Source: Ustilago trichophora
Lineage: Eukaryota; Basidiomycota; Ustilaginomycetes; Ustilaginales; Ustilaginaceae
Direction of reading: 5' to 3'
Length of the DNA stretch: 64,000 bases
Assembly (NCBI GenBank): GCA_900323505.1
Contig: OOIN01000002.1
Coordinates: 992,001 to 1,056,000 of the forward strand
The first letter of the stretch is position 1; each line of letters starts with the position of its first letter. The notes below the pieces were generated by a model that was not told the origin of the DNA, did no database searches, and saw only the letters and a program-made list of their open reading frames with translations. A program made the translations under genes and the position numbers. Shown piece by piece: positions 10,293 through 20,257 of the stretch.

Positions 10293-11990
10293 ATGGACAC
10301 CTCGACACCGTGGGCGTGGCGACTCGATCCGCAATCTGGATACTCATCCTCTCTTGGCCCATCCACATCTGCATCGCTCATTTCGACAGATCCACTGTCT
10401 TCACTCTCCAATCCCTTGGCTGGCTCATCCTCAGCAGATGGCGTGTTTTGGCAGGACTTCCAGCCTACGCTCAAGAGGCTTTCGAGCAAGCAGAGAAAGC
10501 GCGCTAGACTGCATCGCTTCGATTCGGATCAAGAAGATGACAAAACGATCACGTTGAACGCACAAGGGGAAAAGGCTGCAGCAGCCTCGGAGGACGAAGA
10601 TGCGAATGAGCTCAGACACATATCCAGTGAGGCATCTGACTCGGAAGATGACAAGAGAAAAGCGTCTCAGTCTGAAAAAGATGATGTCAAGACGGAGGGG
10701 GAGGATCCCAACTTCGAGAGTAAGAGCAACATTTCACCTCGGGAAGTGGCAACTTTGACTCAAGCTAGGCGATCTGGACGAAAGCAACCCGACCCAGCCA
10801 TGTCTGCGACTCAGCTTATCGCACAAGCCATCCACGCACACGTCTCTTCCGGCACCGAGGATGTCACTCAGCACATGACGCACGAGGTCTCTCCATCTCC
10901 ACTCACTTACAAAGAAACGGTTCGCCTGGTCCGCCTAATCGCGATGCTTTTCCGGTTTCCCAAGTCGTCCCGACGAATTGTCCGTCGACGTGCCCGCAAC
11001 AACCAATCCACAGACGAGACGTCAGCCTCCCATCCCTCCTCTGGCTCCTCATCCGCAGCAGCAACAGAAGAGACCATCGAGCTCAAGTACAAATACCGCT
11101 CCGAATCCACCTCTTCTTCAGCTTCCTCCCACAAACCGCGCATCGTAGCCAGAGTACACCCGGATGATACAAAACCGGACTCCAGAGCGGTGTTGAAACT
11201 CATCGCTCTCATTCCGGCTGCGTTGCCAGCGAGGGTGAATTGTGTCGACTGGGTGGTGGACGTTGCGATTGAGGCAAGGCGGGATGAAATCGGGAATATT
11301 CTACTTCCAGACAGGGCTTATACCTCGGCTAGACAGCGAGTAGGGGTGGCTGAGGCCATGGTGAAGCCTGAGGATCAGGAAGGAGGAGAAACGGAGGGAA
11401 AGGTGACGAGGTCAATGAGGCAGCGTCTAGGTCAAGATGCGCCGTCGATCCCGCTCCCCGAATTCTGGCGACGACGAGAAATTAAGCAAGAAGACGGCAA
11501 AGAGAGCGGATGCAAGATTGAATCAGACTCCACCCCAGATCCCAGCCTCCCAGAACAGCCTGCAGAAGAGGCCGAAGTGGATGCACTCACCGCCATCGCA
11601 CCCCAAGATCACACCTCGAACCTCACGAGTGAAGATACGGAGCCCACACCACAGCAGCAGCAGTCGGACTCAGGCATGCTGATGCAAGCCGAAACAAGGA
11701 GGATAAAAAGCAAAGTAGTCAACCTATCTAAACTCCTCGCTGAGCGAATGAGGGAGAAACGACGAATGAAAACGCTCCTTCTTCGAACACATCAGAGTTT
11801 GCGCAAGCGCAGATCGACGACTGACAGTGATGGAAAGAGTGCGGAAGAGGGGGAGGAGGAAGGGATGGAGGCGGATGCTGAGACTCTGGCGAATACTGTT
11901 GCTAATAGTGGTAAAGCTATAACCGATGATTGTGTTATCGAAATTGATGGCGAGAAGAACATCCAATCTGCTCTTTCGATCTTGACATAG
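10293..11990 (+). CDS. Unrecognised acidic/basic nuclear-type protein
   Basis: 565 residues, family not recognised. Start chosen at the ATG with context ccaagATGG (MDTSTPWAWRLDPQSGY), where the protein becomes compositionally consistent; the frame is open upstream to 10077. Visible parts are a charged, disordered N-terminal third with acidic Ser/Asp/Glu runs (DSDQEDDK, EDEDANE, ASDSEDDK) and a basic patch (KQRKRARLHR). A more ordered middle contains LTYKETVRLVRLIAMLFRFP followed by an Arg-rich RRIVRRRAR, then a hydrophobic block (VLKLIALIPAALPARVNCVD). An acidic C-terminus is interrupted by a basic helix (LLAERMREKRRMKTLLLRTH). The composition suggests a nuclear, possibly chromatin-associated protein, but this is inference. 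Convergent with the TFIIIC gene. Confidence 0.6.
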   Translation: MDTSTPWAWRLDPQSGYSSSLGPSTSASLISTDPLSSLSNPLAGSSSADGVFWQDFQPTLKRLSSKQRKRARLHRFDSDQEDDKTITLNAQGEKAAAASEDEDANELRHISSEASDSEDDKRKASQSEKDDVKTEGEDPNFESKSNISPREVATLTQARRSGRKQPDPAMSATQLIAQAIHAHVSSGTEDVTQHMTHEVSPSPLTYKETVRLVRLIAMLFRFPKSSRRIVRRRARNNQSTDETSASHPSSGSSSAAATEETIELKYKYRSESTSSSASSHKPRIVARVHPDDTKPDSRAVLKLIALIPAALPARVNCVDWVVDVAIEARRDEIGNILLPDRAYTSARQRVGVAEAMVKPEDQEGGETEGKVTRSMRQRLGQDAPSIPLPEFWRRREIKQEDGKESGCKIESDSTPDPSLPEQPAEEAEVDALTAIAPQDHTSNLTSEDTEPTPQQQQSDSGMLMQAETRRIKSKVVNLSKLLAERMREKRRMKTLLLRTHQSLRKRRSTTDSDGKSAEEGEEEGMEADAETLANTVANSGKAITDDCVIEIDGEKNIQSALSILT

Positions 11991-12049
11991 AGTCACTGAC
12001 TGGAATAAGACAAGATGAAAGAATAAGATTTCTTCACTTTCAACAATCA

Positions 12050-12083
<34 letters not shown>

Positions 12084-12465
12084 CGTTCAACGTGATTCTG
12101 CTAGGATAGAGAACTGTATGTCTTGATAGCAACATTCATAACCTTGCGTGAAAGTCGCATGAGCAAGGTACAGTATTGTATTGTAGTGATTGAAAGTCAC
12201 ATGAGCAAGGTACTGTACTGTGGTGATTGAATTGAGCAAAGCTAAAACAATGAAAGGTGTTGTCTTAAATTTATGTGCAAAAATTAAGGTCGGAAAAATT
12301 ACCACTTCTCCCCCACCAACCGTTTATTTTACACAACGTCCAAAAATCCTTCTCCAACATACTGTATCCTCACATTACGTCGCTCAACAATTCTCATCAA
12401 CCAAACAAACATTTCACAAATCAAGAAAGTGCAACCTTTAATCACATGGATCAAAGCTGGAAAAA
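11991..12465. other. Convergent spacer with T29 tract and tandem repeat
   Basis: The region between the convergent ends holds an uninterrupted run of 29 T (12055-12083) and, from 12149, an imperfect tandem duplication. It is markedly AT-rich compared with the flanking genes. No coding feature is supported. Confidence 0.5.
12149..12227. repeat. Two-copy imperfect tandem repeat containing the TACTG motif
   Basis: Copy 1 (12149-12190, 42 bases) and copy 2 (12191-12227, 37 bases) both run tgaaagtc-catgagcaaggtac and end gtgat. They differ in the number of TACTG/TATTG pentamers between those ends, so copy number of the pentamer explains the length difference. Confidence 0.75.
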
Positions 12466-15400
12466 TTATACTCCAAGATATCGATCGTACAAAGCCTGCA
12501 CGAGTCGCGGGCTGCCCGCAGTAGTATAGATCAAGGCTAAATTCCAGGCTGCTTCCCTCTTCATCCCCCACCCATTCTCCTTCGCCTCATCCCCATCGCC
12601 ATCCCACTCCAATACAGCCCTGTAATGTCTCTCTGCCAAATGCACCAACCCGATATGATGCATTGCTCTGCCCCTATTATACTCCATCTCAGCCCAGTGC
12701 TTTCCCTTCTCAGCACCTCGAGCACCTCGAATCTTGAGATACTTTTGGAAAAACGTCATTGCCGTCAGCACCATATGATGGCGGTTGTCCGTTTGACGGT
12801 TCGTACTGCGGCTTAGGAAGGCTACTGCTGTGACTAGGCATAGCAGCGGGTCTATAGGTTGCAGGGCGTACGCCCTGCCGAAAAAAGCTGCAGAAGATTG
12901 ATACCCTCCAGAATATAGAAGCAAGTAGCCGTAGAACATCTCGGCGAGCGGTGGAGGTTTGGTAGGGCGAGCCAGACGCAGGGCAAGGGCATCATCCGGT
13001 CGATCGCCTTTGATGTCCATTATGCCAGCCGAAGCTTGACGTGCAGTACCAATGGCAGCGGGGGAGTCTTGCCGTGCATTCGTGTCGTGTTCGTTCTCGG
13101 ATTCTCCATCAGAATCGCTTGGGAGAACGCTTGCGCCTTCTTCATTCTCCTCACCCTCTTCAGCAGCTCGACGTCGAGCCTCTTCAGCGAGATTTCGCCT
13201 CGAGTTCTCTCCTTCGGCTTTATCAGCCCATTGCTCCCCTTCGTGCTTCGCCAACCCAGCAGTCACAGCGGAAGGCATTTGCCACCGCCGATTGACCATG
13301 GAAAATCGGACCGGCGCCCCTCTAGCCACTGCTTCCGCTTGCCTCATCCTCCTTTGGTAGAACTTGAGGTCGTTGTTCCCAATCAACCTGCCCAGGCTGT
13401 GGAATCCGGTTGCGTTGGCAATACTGGCTCCGAGCCTGAGCGGGAGATTGTGGAACTGCATCTCTTGCGCCATCCACCTGACGCAGCTCCACACTGTTGG
13501 CCAGTCGCGGGCGTACAGCGCACACGAGAGCCACGAGAGTTGAACGACTAGCATCCGATCAAAGATGCCCCAGACAACAGCGCTCGTGTGTAGGCCTTGG
13601 AAGAGAGAATTGACGACGGTGATAGGTTCGCCGGATTTGACGAGGAGGAAAGAGTATTTGGCGAAGAGAGCAATCCAGTGCTCGATGGGGAGGCCGCGGA
13701 ACTTGGACATGTCGAGCTGCTTGGGTCCAGGTTCAGCACGAGTGCGGGAGGAGTCAGCGTCGCCGGCTTCAGAGCCATCAGCCAGGTCGGATGCGGCATC
13801 GTCTTCGACCAGCTGATCTTGCAAGCGGTGAAGCAAGTTGCGCGCCTGGGCGGAGATGGCATTGCGTCCACCTCCGCGCTGATTGAGCATGCTAGCGAGG
13901 GTGCCGGAAAATGGTGAAGCGTCGGCTCGGCGTTGTTTGGCAGCGCTCGTGCGGCTGCCCCCAGGGCGCTTCTTTTTGAGATGAAGACCATTGAGGCGGG
14001 GATTGAGACGGAAGGCGTCGACTAAGCCTCCTGCTTCCTCAAGCCATTGCGCTGTTTGTCGGTATCGCTTTTCACGAACTTCGCTTGTTTCATTCGAATT
14101 GTAGAATTCTCCGAAAGCCTCCTCGCCCTCCTTGGTAACAGCGACATCATGCCTCCAGAACCCCTCTACAAAGACATGAGGGTCAAGCAGCTCGAGTCGC
14201 CTCCACGAGAGCTGTGTCTCTTGCTCACGCTGCAATTCCAGCTCGAGTCGTTGCTGGCGATTGTAATTCATCCTTGCCCGTTTCGCTGAGGGCGCAACCT
14301 TGGCGGTGGAGCTTGTTCCCATCTCGTCAAAAAAGGACGAGAGCTGATTGACATTCGCATTTGCGCGTTCTGATGCTGCAGAGACACCTGAACCGGCTTC
14401 AGTCTCGGGCTCCGCCGCTCTTTGCGTGTGCAAGATCCGCATGACTTGCTGGAGCACATCAAGGGACTTCTCCTTCTCGCCTAGGCCTTCGTACACTTCT
14501 GCGAGTCGCATCTGCCATTCCAGTGTATTGGGCGCGGCCTCGACAACAGGCTCGTACAGCCGCGCTGCTTCTTCGAGTTCTCCTAGCGCATGATTGCATG
14601 CAGCGAGCTTGGCGTAGAGCGAGACGTCGTCGGTAGCGTATTCTGTGGTGGCTAGGTCAGTAAGCACATCGAGCGCCTCGGCCCACAGTTTGTGCTCGTA
14701 ATAGCAGTCGCCGATTTCGGCAAAGATCTGTGGTGTATCGCTTGGGTCGCCTTCGGTGAGAATCTCAAAGTGCTGCTTGGCCTCATCTACATCGCCCAGC
14801 ATCATGCGGGCTTTTCCGAGTCGAAGACGAGCCTCTGGGTCGAGCGTATGAGGTTCAGCGGTTTCGACTTGTCGGCCATAGCCTTCTTGATCCCTTTCTT
14901 TGCGGATCTGTGGATCAATGTCGCCGTCGAACTCGCGATCGTCGTTGACAGCATCCCAAAAATCTTCCCTCGCCCGCCCATCTAGCCAGCGAGCAGTCTG
15001 TCGTAAGACCGTGATCGTTTCCATCGGCTTGCGTGTTAGAAGCAAGAGGTCGGCCAAAGTAACCAGTTCGGAGACCAAAAAGTTGTTCGTAGCCGGCACA
15101 GTTGAGGATGCCTGAGCCATACCCTCAGATCCATCTGCACCGCCCAGTGCAGGATCTAACAGACCATCGATGGTTGGATCCGGGAAAGCCTCCATACTCG
15201 ACTTCCGCCAGCGCTCGAGTACTTCCACACCACGATCGTAGTCCCTGGTGCTGACGAGCATTGGTACGAGCTCCCGCACCACTGACGCGTCATAAGGCTG
15301 CAATTTCAGGATGTCGATCATGCCATGGATCGCAGCTTTGTAGTCGCCCAAGTCGCGAAGAAGTAAGGCGCGATCCCAAATGCTATCAACGTCGGACTTG

Positions 15401-16374
15401 TCGATTTTGATGGCTTGTTGGAAACAGTAGATGGCTTGACGATAAAGCATCTGCTTAATGGAACGGTATGCGAGTGACTTCCACTCTTGCGTTGCGCCTG
15501 ATTGCAAATGTGCACCGATGATACGGCACTGAATGCTCTTCTCTTCCTCGCCCAGCTCATCGTAGATGAGACCGAGGGTGTTCCAAGCAGCCTTGACATT
15601 GGGCTCGATTCGGATGACCTCTTCGAGCTTGGGTATAGCATCACGCAAACGATTCTCCACGTACGCCAGATTTGCATCTGCCAAAAGTGCTTGTACTTCG
15701 GGCGAGAGAGGCTGCTCGTGGGCCCTTCTGCGGACTCTGCGCTTCTCTTTAAAGCCAGCGGCGGCACGCAACTCGTTCTCGAACTCGGCATTCTCGGCTT
15801 CGATGGACGTGTCCCAGCGCTGACGGAGTGCACCAGCTTCACGGGATGTATCTTGCAGGGACGTGACTAGGCGTTCAAAGGCTTCTGACTCGAAGTCATC
15901 AACATCATTGGCGACGACCTGGGATTGCGGCTGTTGGGAGGGCCCGCCTTGGCCAAAAATAGCCGGATCGAGCGCATCCGTTTCCATGTCGCCTAGATTG
16001 TCGTCATCCTCGTCATTGGAATCATCGCTCTCAGTATCATCCCTCCTCCGAGACGGCGTCGAATTCGACAATTTCGATTTCTTGGTATCACGACGTCTGG
16101 GAGACTTGCTTGGCGGTTTTTTGGGCAAAGTCTTGCTCGGTGTATCCTGGGCAGCATCGCTGTCGTCATCATCATCCCAATCAGGTTTGCTGGAGTCTGA
16201 ATCATCGTCATCGTAGTCTCCGTACGCCAGTGCCCCGAACTCGGCTTCTTCGCTGTCCCCATCCATATCTATTCCAGCGAGGTGGGACCAATCGAACGTG
16301 TTGCTCTTGGATGGGGCCGCCTTACGCGCGGACCGGCGCGCCGGCGTTTGACTGGGACCTGCCTCAGCATTCAT
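12466..16374 (-). CDS. TFC4: TFIIIC TPR subunit (Tfc4/Sfc4/GTF3C3)
   Basis: 1302 residues, one exon. This subunit of the tauA subcomplex of TFIIIC bridges A-box recognition on tRNA genes to TFIIIB recruitment. A long acidic, Ser-rich N-terminus (residues 30-180, many D/E runs) precedes tandem TPRs starting near residue 225 (NLAYVENRLRDAIPKLEEV, then WNTLGLIYDELGEEEKS). A second TPR array lies around residues 510-640, and a third helical block near the C-terminus (FYGYLLLYSGGYQSSAAFF). Length exceeds the usual 900-1025 because of the acidic head and a charged insert around 1090-1150. The start codon at 16372-16374 is divergent from NUP82. The acidic head followed by TPR arrays is diagnostic of the family. 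Confidence 0.88.
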   Translation of the reverse strand: MNAEAGPSQTPARRSARKAAPSKSNTFDWSHLAGIDMDGDSEEAEFGALAYGDYDDDDSDSSKPDWDDDDDSDAAQDTPSKTLPKKPPSKSPRRRDTKKSKLSNSTPSRRRDDTESDDSNDEDDDNLGDMETDALDPAIFGQGGPSQQPQSQVVANDVDDFESEAFERLVTSLQDTSREAGALRQRWDTSIEAENAEFENELRAAAGFKEKRRVRRRAHEQPLSPEVQALLADANLAYVENRLRDAIPKLEEVIRIEPNVKAAWNTLGLIYDELGEEEKSIQCRIIGAHLQSGATQEWKSLAYRSIKQMLYRQAIYCFQQAIKIDKSDVDSIWDRALLLRDLGDYKAAIHGMIDILKLQPYDASVVRELVPMLVSTRDYDRGVEVLERWRKSSMEAFPDPTIDGLLDPALGGADGSEGMAQASSTVPATNNFLVSELVTLADLLLLTRKPMETITVLRQTARWLDGRAREDFWDAVNDDREFDGDIDPQIRKERDQEGYGRQVETAEPHTLDPEARLRLGKARMMLGDVDEAKQHFEILTEGDPSDTPQIFAEIGDCYYEHKLWAEALDVLTDLATTEYATDDVSLYAKLAACNHALGELEEAARLYEPVVEAAPNTLEWQMRLAEVYEGLGEKEKSLDVLQQVMRILHTQRAAEPETEAGSGVSAASERANANVNQLSSFFDEMGTSSTAKVAPSAKRARMNYNRQQRLELELQREQETQLSWRRLELLDPHVFVEGFWRHDVAVTKEGEEAFGEFYNSNETSEVREKRYRQTAQWLEEAGGLVDAFRLNPRLNGLHLKKKRPGGSRTSAAKQRRADASPFSGTLASMLNQRGGGRNAISAQARNLLHRLQDQLVEDDAASDLADGSEAGDADSSRTRAEPGPKQLDMSKFRGLPIEHWIALFAKYSFLLVKSGEPITVVNSLFQGLHTSAVVWGIFDRMLVVQLSWLSCALYARDWPTVWSCVRWMAQEMQFHNLPLRLGASIANATGFHSLGRLIGNNDLKFYQRRMRQAEAVARGAPVRFSMVNRRWQMPSAVTAGLAKHEGEQWADKAEGENSRRNLAEEARRRAAEEGEENEEGASVLPSDSDGESENEHDTNARQDSPAAIGTARQASAGIMDIKGDRPDDALALRLARPTKPPPLAEMFYGYLLLYSGGYQSSAAFFGRAYALQPIDPLLCLVTAVAFLSRSTNRQTDNRHHMVLTAMTFFQKYLKIRGARGAEKGKHWAEMEYNRGRAMHHIGLVHLAERHYRAVLEWDGDGDEAKENGWGMKREAAWNLALIYTTAGSPRLVQALYDRYLGV

Positions 16375-16732
16375 GGCGCTGTAGCGCTTCAGCTGAGCTG
16401 ACGGTGCTCTGCGAGATTCGTTGTGGGTGAATTACCTGAACCTGGTGTCGTAGATGATGGGTGAGTCTGAAAGAGGCAAGAAGCACGGGTGGAAAGCAGA
16501 GCCAAAGCCAAAATATCTAAACAGTGTGGAGACGCAGGGTCCAAGAGCCTACCGATTGCTTATATAATCATGACATCTGTCTAAGCATCGAAAGGCTGAA
16601 ATGTCATTTCGGAAGGAAGCATTGACACCTTCAATATTTCCAGGCTTCACCATCCTCTTCCTCTTTCCGCACTCCCACAACACCATTCCTTGTCATCGAC
16701 CGTTGGAGGGCGACACTACAGGCTGCGCTATC
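16375..16732. promoter_or_regulatory. Shared upstream region of TFIIIC subunit and NUP82
   Basis: A 358-base divergent promoter region. A tatataatca segment lies at 16561-16570, about 170 bases before the NUP82 ATG; its use as a TATA element is a guess. Confidence 0.4.
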
Positions 16733-19700
16733 ATGAGCCAGACACAAGCACCCCTCGGCGGCTACCCGCAATCGCCGGATCCAACCCTCAGCGATCCGCA
16801 ATGGCTGCAACAGCTATCGTCGCACCCCATCTTCACTCGACGCCATGAACTCAACGGTGCATCTGCATCGGCAAAAGCCAGTGCCACTGCCAATATCTCT
16901 GGAAGTCATACCAGATTGATGGCTGTCCGCGGTACCGATCTGATTGCGATCGTCGACAACGAAGTCCGGATCGCATCACTCGTCGACGCAAAAGCATCCG
17001 CTGCAAACCAGCCTTTCTCGCCATCTCCCTCTTCCTCGATCCAAGCACACTCCTCCGCTCTCTACAAAGTTTTGGTACCTGGGCAAGGCTCTAAGATCGA
17101 CTTCGACATCCGTCACCTCAGCATCAACCCCACCGGCAAGCTTCTCGCATGCGTCGGCGATAGTCAGATCACACTTATCGTCATGCCTCGATCCGGTTAC
17201 ACTAAGCATGTGGACCGGGAGATCGTCTGCCGGACCGTTCCCGTAGCTCCTTATTACCACTCTGCCCACTCAGTTGCTGCAGTCTCCAAAGTTGATTGGC
17301 ATCCTTGGGGCGAGAGCGGCACTTCGCTACTCGTTCTGACCGAGGACGGCCTTCTCCGAGAATACGACGTGGCCAAGGATACCGAAGAACCGCAGCAGAC
17401 TGCGTCCTTCTTACCACTCCAGACTGTCGCAGCTTCTCAACGCTCCAGATCTCGCTCTGCAACTCCAGGCTTTGCCTCGTCTCCCGTTGCTGGTAGGAGC
17501 TCGAACAACGTCAGTGCATTTGCAGTTCAAGCCTCTCGCGGCTTTGGCCTCTCCGCAGATGACGATGATGCCATCACAGCTGTCAGCTTCTCCTTGTGCG
17601 TCTCTGACGCCCCTTTCCCGCGATCAACTTCATTCGACCAGGACGCCGATCAGACCTGGGCGGCCGCAGCATCGCGTTCTAGAGACCCATCAGACTGGTC
17701 CCCTCTCACCATCTTCGGATTGATGAAGAACGGAGATGTCTGGGCAATTTGCCCTTTCCTTCCCAAGAGCGCCATCGTACCTGCCGCATACATTCACAAC
17801 CTCGCCAAGCTTGCTTCGTACCGTGCCAACGCCATCGAGTCTCAACAGACGTCGCACGTAGACACCCAGCTCCGCTACGTCAATGCACTGCTCAAGCAAG
17901 CATCGTCAGGCTCCTCCAAGCAGTCTGGCGACAGCAGACGTCGAAATTCCATGACACCGGCTCCGGAGAGGCTTGCTCGCTCACGATCAACCTCGACAAT
18001 GGACCTTGATCAGCTTGTTGACACACCAGGGGCTTCTGCGGGTGCAGAATGTGTGAGCGATCAGATGCCGGATGGGCCCGTCCGCCTGCACCCTCCATCG
18101 TGGTCATACAGACAGGACATTCGCCAAGGTGGTAGTACAAAGAAGGCGCCGAGACCGCAGGGTCCATTCCTGCTCAAGCCGGCGCCCGTAGAGCTGTGCG
18201 ACGAGCGAGAGAGCGCTGCATGCGATCTCATTTGGACATGGCTCACCGACGAAAATGGCGACACTGCGCGAGATGCTACAGTAACGGGAGTCGCTGCGCT
18301 CAGCGTTGTAGGTCACGACGGACGAGTGGATGTGGCGCTCTTGTTTGAATCTGTCGAAGCCGCGTGGGATGCACCATCAACAAAACAACGCTCCGCAGCT
18401 CGCCGGCAAAGCAAGCCGGCAAAGACAAATCGATACGGTCTGTCCGATACAGAAGACGAAGCCGACGAATTCGAAGCGCTCACCCTTGAGGATCCCGAAG
18501 AGCTTCCATCACTCTTAATTTACGAGACGATCGATCTGGGCTTGCTCGACACCGCCATTGAAAACGGCATCGCCACTCAGGCAGCTGCATCAGACGTGTT
18601 GCTCGACAAGATGGCCGGCAACAAACCATGCTTCGTGCGCGACCCTCTGTACGGCGACACGATTTACGTCTATCATACCTTTGGTGCGCAATGTCTCGGA
18701 TTCGCCACTTGGGCTGGAAAGCTCATCGAGGCACTCAACTCTCCATCTCAGGACGAGCTCGATAATGATGCCGGAAACGATACCTCCCTCCCCAGCCAGG
18801 AATCACGCGAGAAGGCGCTTGTCAAGATGCTTCACCACGGCCACAATACGGAGGTTGTTTGGGTCGTCAACACCGTGGCACCTGAAGATGTCAAGAAGTT
18901 GGATATCAACCCTGTGACAGCCGTGTCGATCTTATCGGACGTGTATCTGTCATATGCTTTCCTCGCTGTAACGGCGGATTTGCAGCTGGTTGGCGTGGAG
19001 CTGTCTCTGCGTGTGGATCAGGAGGCCCTCGATTCTCCTGCTTCGCGGGAACAGACGCTGACATTAGAGTCTGCTTCCGGGCCCAAGCCGTACATATCTC
19101 TTCTGGGAGAAGGCCCTGCTTTCCAGCCCCCAGCAGTCTTTGCCCAATCCGCCGGCGTTCAGGGGCTGCCGCAACATCCCCGTCGAGCGGCCGCGCTGTC
19201 TGGCACATCCACCAAATCCGAACTCCAAATCACTCCGGACCTCCTCCGCGCGCTTGGCAAGACCGTCGAGAGCTACCGACACGAGATTCGCGAAATAGTC
19301 TCTGCCGGTAACGCCGTCCAAGCCCGTCTCGACCTGCAGGTGCGCGAAATGACGCGCCAGCTCGAAAAACTAAACGCGGTTCGTCTGCGCTGCAACGACC
19401 TCGGTAGCAAAGGTACGTTGGGCGAAAGGGTGCAAAAGATCGCTCAGGCTCAATTGCAGCTCGTCACACGAATCGATAAGGCACTGCAGCGATTGATGGA
19501 CTCGCACCAGCCCAGTTTGTCGATCTACGAGAAGAGGTGGTTCGAGGAGCTGGAACGAATTGCTTCCGAAGTTGGAGTTTCCCGTACTGAAACAGGGGAG
19601 GTGAAGCTGGATACGAGAGGCAATAGGAAGGCGTTGGCAGCCAAGGCGGAGTTGCTCTCGCATCAACTTTCCTTGCTCAGACCGCAGATGGAGGCAATGC

Positions 19701-20068
19701 GCGAGCAAGGGAAGACGGAAGGAGCAGCCGGCAGGGAAGGTATGTTGGGCGGGGAGCAGTTGAAGAAGGTCGAAAAGCTTCTCAGTAGCGAGTCGGCCAT
19801 GCTGGCCGAGGCGAAGGAGAAAGTTCAGCAGCTAAACAAGAGGATCGCTCAAATCAAACCGCTCAGGGACGCCGCTGCTGGAAGTGCAGCTGGGGATGGT
19901 GACTACTCGCTCTCGTTTTCGAACGGGATCGAGTCAGCAGGTCGTGGGTTTGGCGGAGGACTGCCAACCAGTAGCACAGCTGCCAACTTTGCCGACTTGT
20001 CATTCGCCTCTAGTAGAGCTTCTCCTCGTCGCACGCATTCTAGGACGGGATCGAGCTTCTTTGCTTAA
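16733..20068 (+). CDS. NUP82: Nucleoporin Nup82/Nup88
   Basis: 1111 residues. Nup82 anchors the Nup159-Nsp1 complex on the cytoplasmic face of the nuclear pore, where mRNA export is completed. The N-terminal part reads as the family beta-propeller: PQWLQQLSSHPIF opening, IRHLSINPTGKLLACVGDSQ, and KVDWHPWGESGTSLLVLTED. The last 280 residues are coiled coil (from TPDLLRALGKTVESYRHEI through QRLMDSHQPSLSIYEKRWFE), typical of Nup82/Nup88. Disordered inserts (about residues 230-265 and 390-440) lengthen it beyond the yeast protein. The frame opens at 16601, but ATG 16733 (MSQTQAPLGGYPQ) is favoured. Convergent with the thioesterase, 190 bases apart. Confidence 0.82.
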   Translation: MSQTQAPLGGYPQSPDPTLSDPQWLQQLSSHPIFTRRHELNGASASAKASATANISGSHTRLMAVRGTDLIAIVDNEVRIASLVDAKASAANQPFSPSPSSSIQAHSSALYKVLVPGQGSKIDFDIRHLSINPTGKLLACVGDSQITLIVMPRSGYTKHVDREIVCRTVPVAPYYHSAHSVAAVSKVDWHPWGESGTSLLVLTEDGLLREYDVAKDTEEPQQTASFLPLQTVAASQRSRSRSATPGFASSPVAGRSSNNVSAFAVQASRGFGLSADDDDAITAVSFSLCVSDAPFPRSTSFDQDADQTWAAAASRSRDPSDWSPLTIFGLMKNGDVWAICPFLPKSAIVPAAYIHNLAKLASYRANAIESQQTSHVDTQLRYVNALLKQASSGSSKQSGDSRRRNSMTPAPERLARSRSTSTMDLDQLVDTPGASAGAECVSDQMPDGPVRLHPPSWSYRQDIRQGGSTKKAPRPQGPFLLKPAPVELCDERESAACDLIWTWLTDENGDTARDATVTGVAALSVVGHDGRVDVALLFESVEAAWDAPSTKQRSAARRQSKPAKTNRYGLSDTEDEADEFEALTLEDPEELPSLLIYETIDLGLLDTAIENGIATQAAASDVLLDKMAGNKPCFVRDPLYGDTIYVYHTFGAQCLGFATWAGKLIEALNSPSQDELDNDAGNDTSLPSQESREKALVKMLHHGHNTEVVWVVNTVAPEDVKKLDINPVTAVSILSDVYLSYAFLAVTADLQLVGVELSLRVDQEALDSPASREQTLTLESASGPKPYISLLGEGPAFQPPAVFAQSAGVQGLPQHPRRAAALSGTSTKSELQITPDLLRALGKTVESYRHEIREIVSAGNAVQARLDLQVREMTRQLEKLNAVRLRCNDLGSKGTLGERVQKIAQAQLQLVTRIDKALQRLMDSHQPSLSIYEKRWFEELERIASEVGVSRTETGEVKLDTRGNRKALAAKAELLSHQLSLLRPQMEAMREQGKTEGAAGREGMLGGEQLKKVEKLLSSESAMLAEAKEKVQQLNKRIAQIKPLRDAAAGSAAGDGDYSLSFSNGIESAGRGFGGGLPTSSTAANFADLSFASSRASPRRTHSRTGSSFFA

Positions 20069-20257
20069 GTATTGCAATCAAATTACCATGATCGATCATC
20101 AATCCGCTGTGGTTTGCTTGCATTGAGACCGGAGTGCAACGGATCAACCACACATTCTCACAGACACATCGAACGAAGGATGACAACCAAACTGATTATG
20201 AGATAGGTATAGGGATTTAAGAGAGCAAAGATCCTAGATATCCAAATTGGGGCGAGT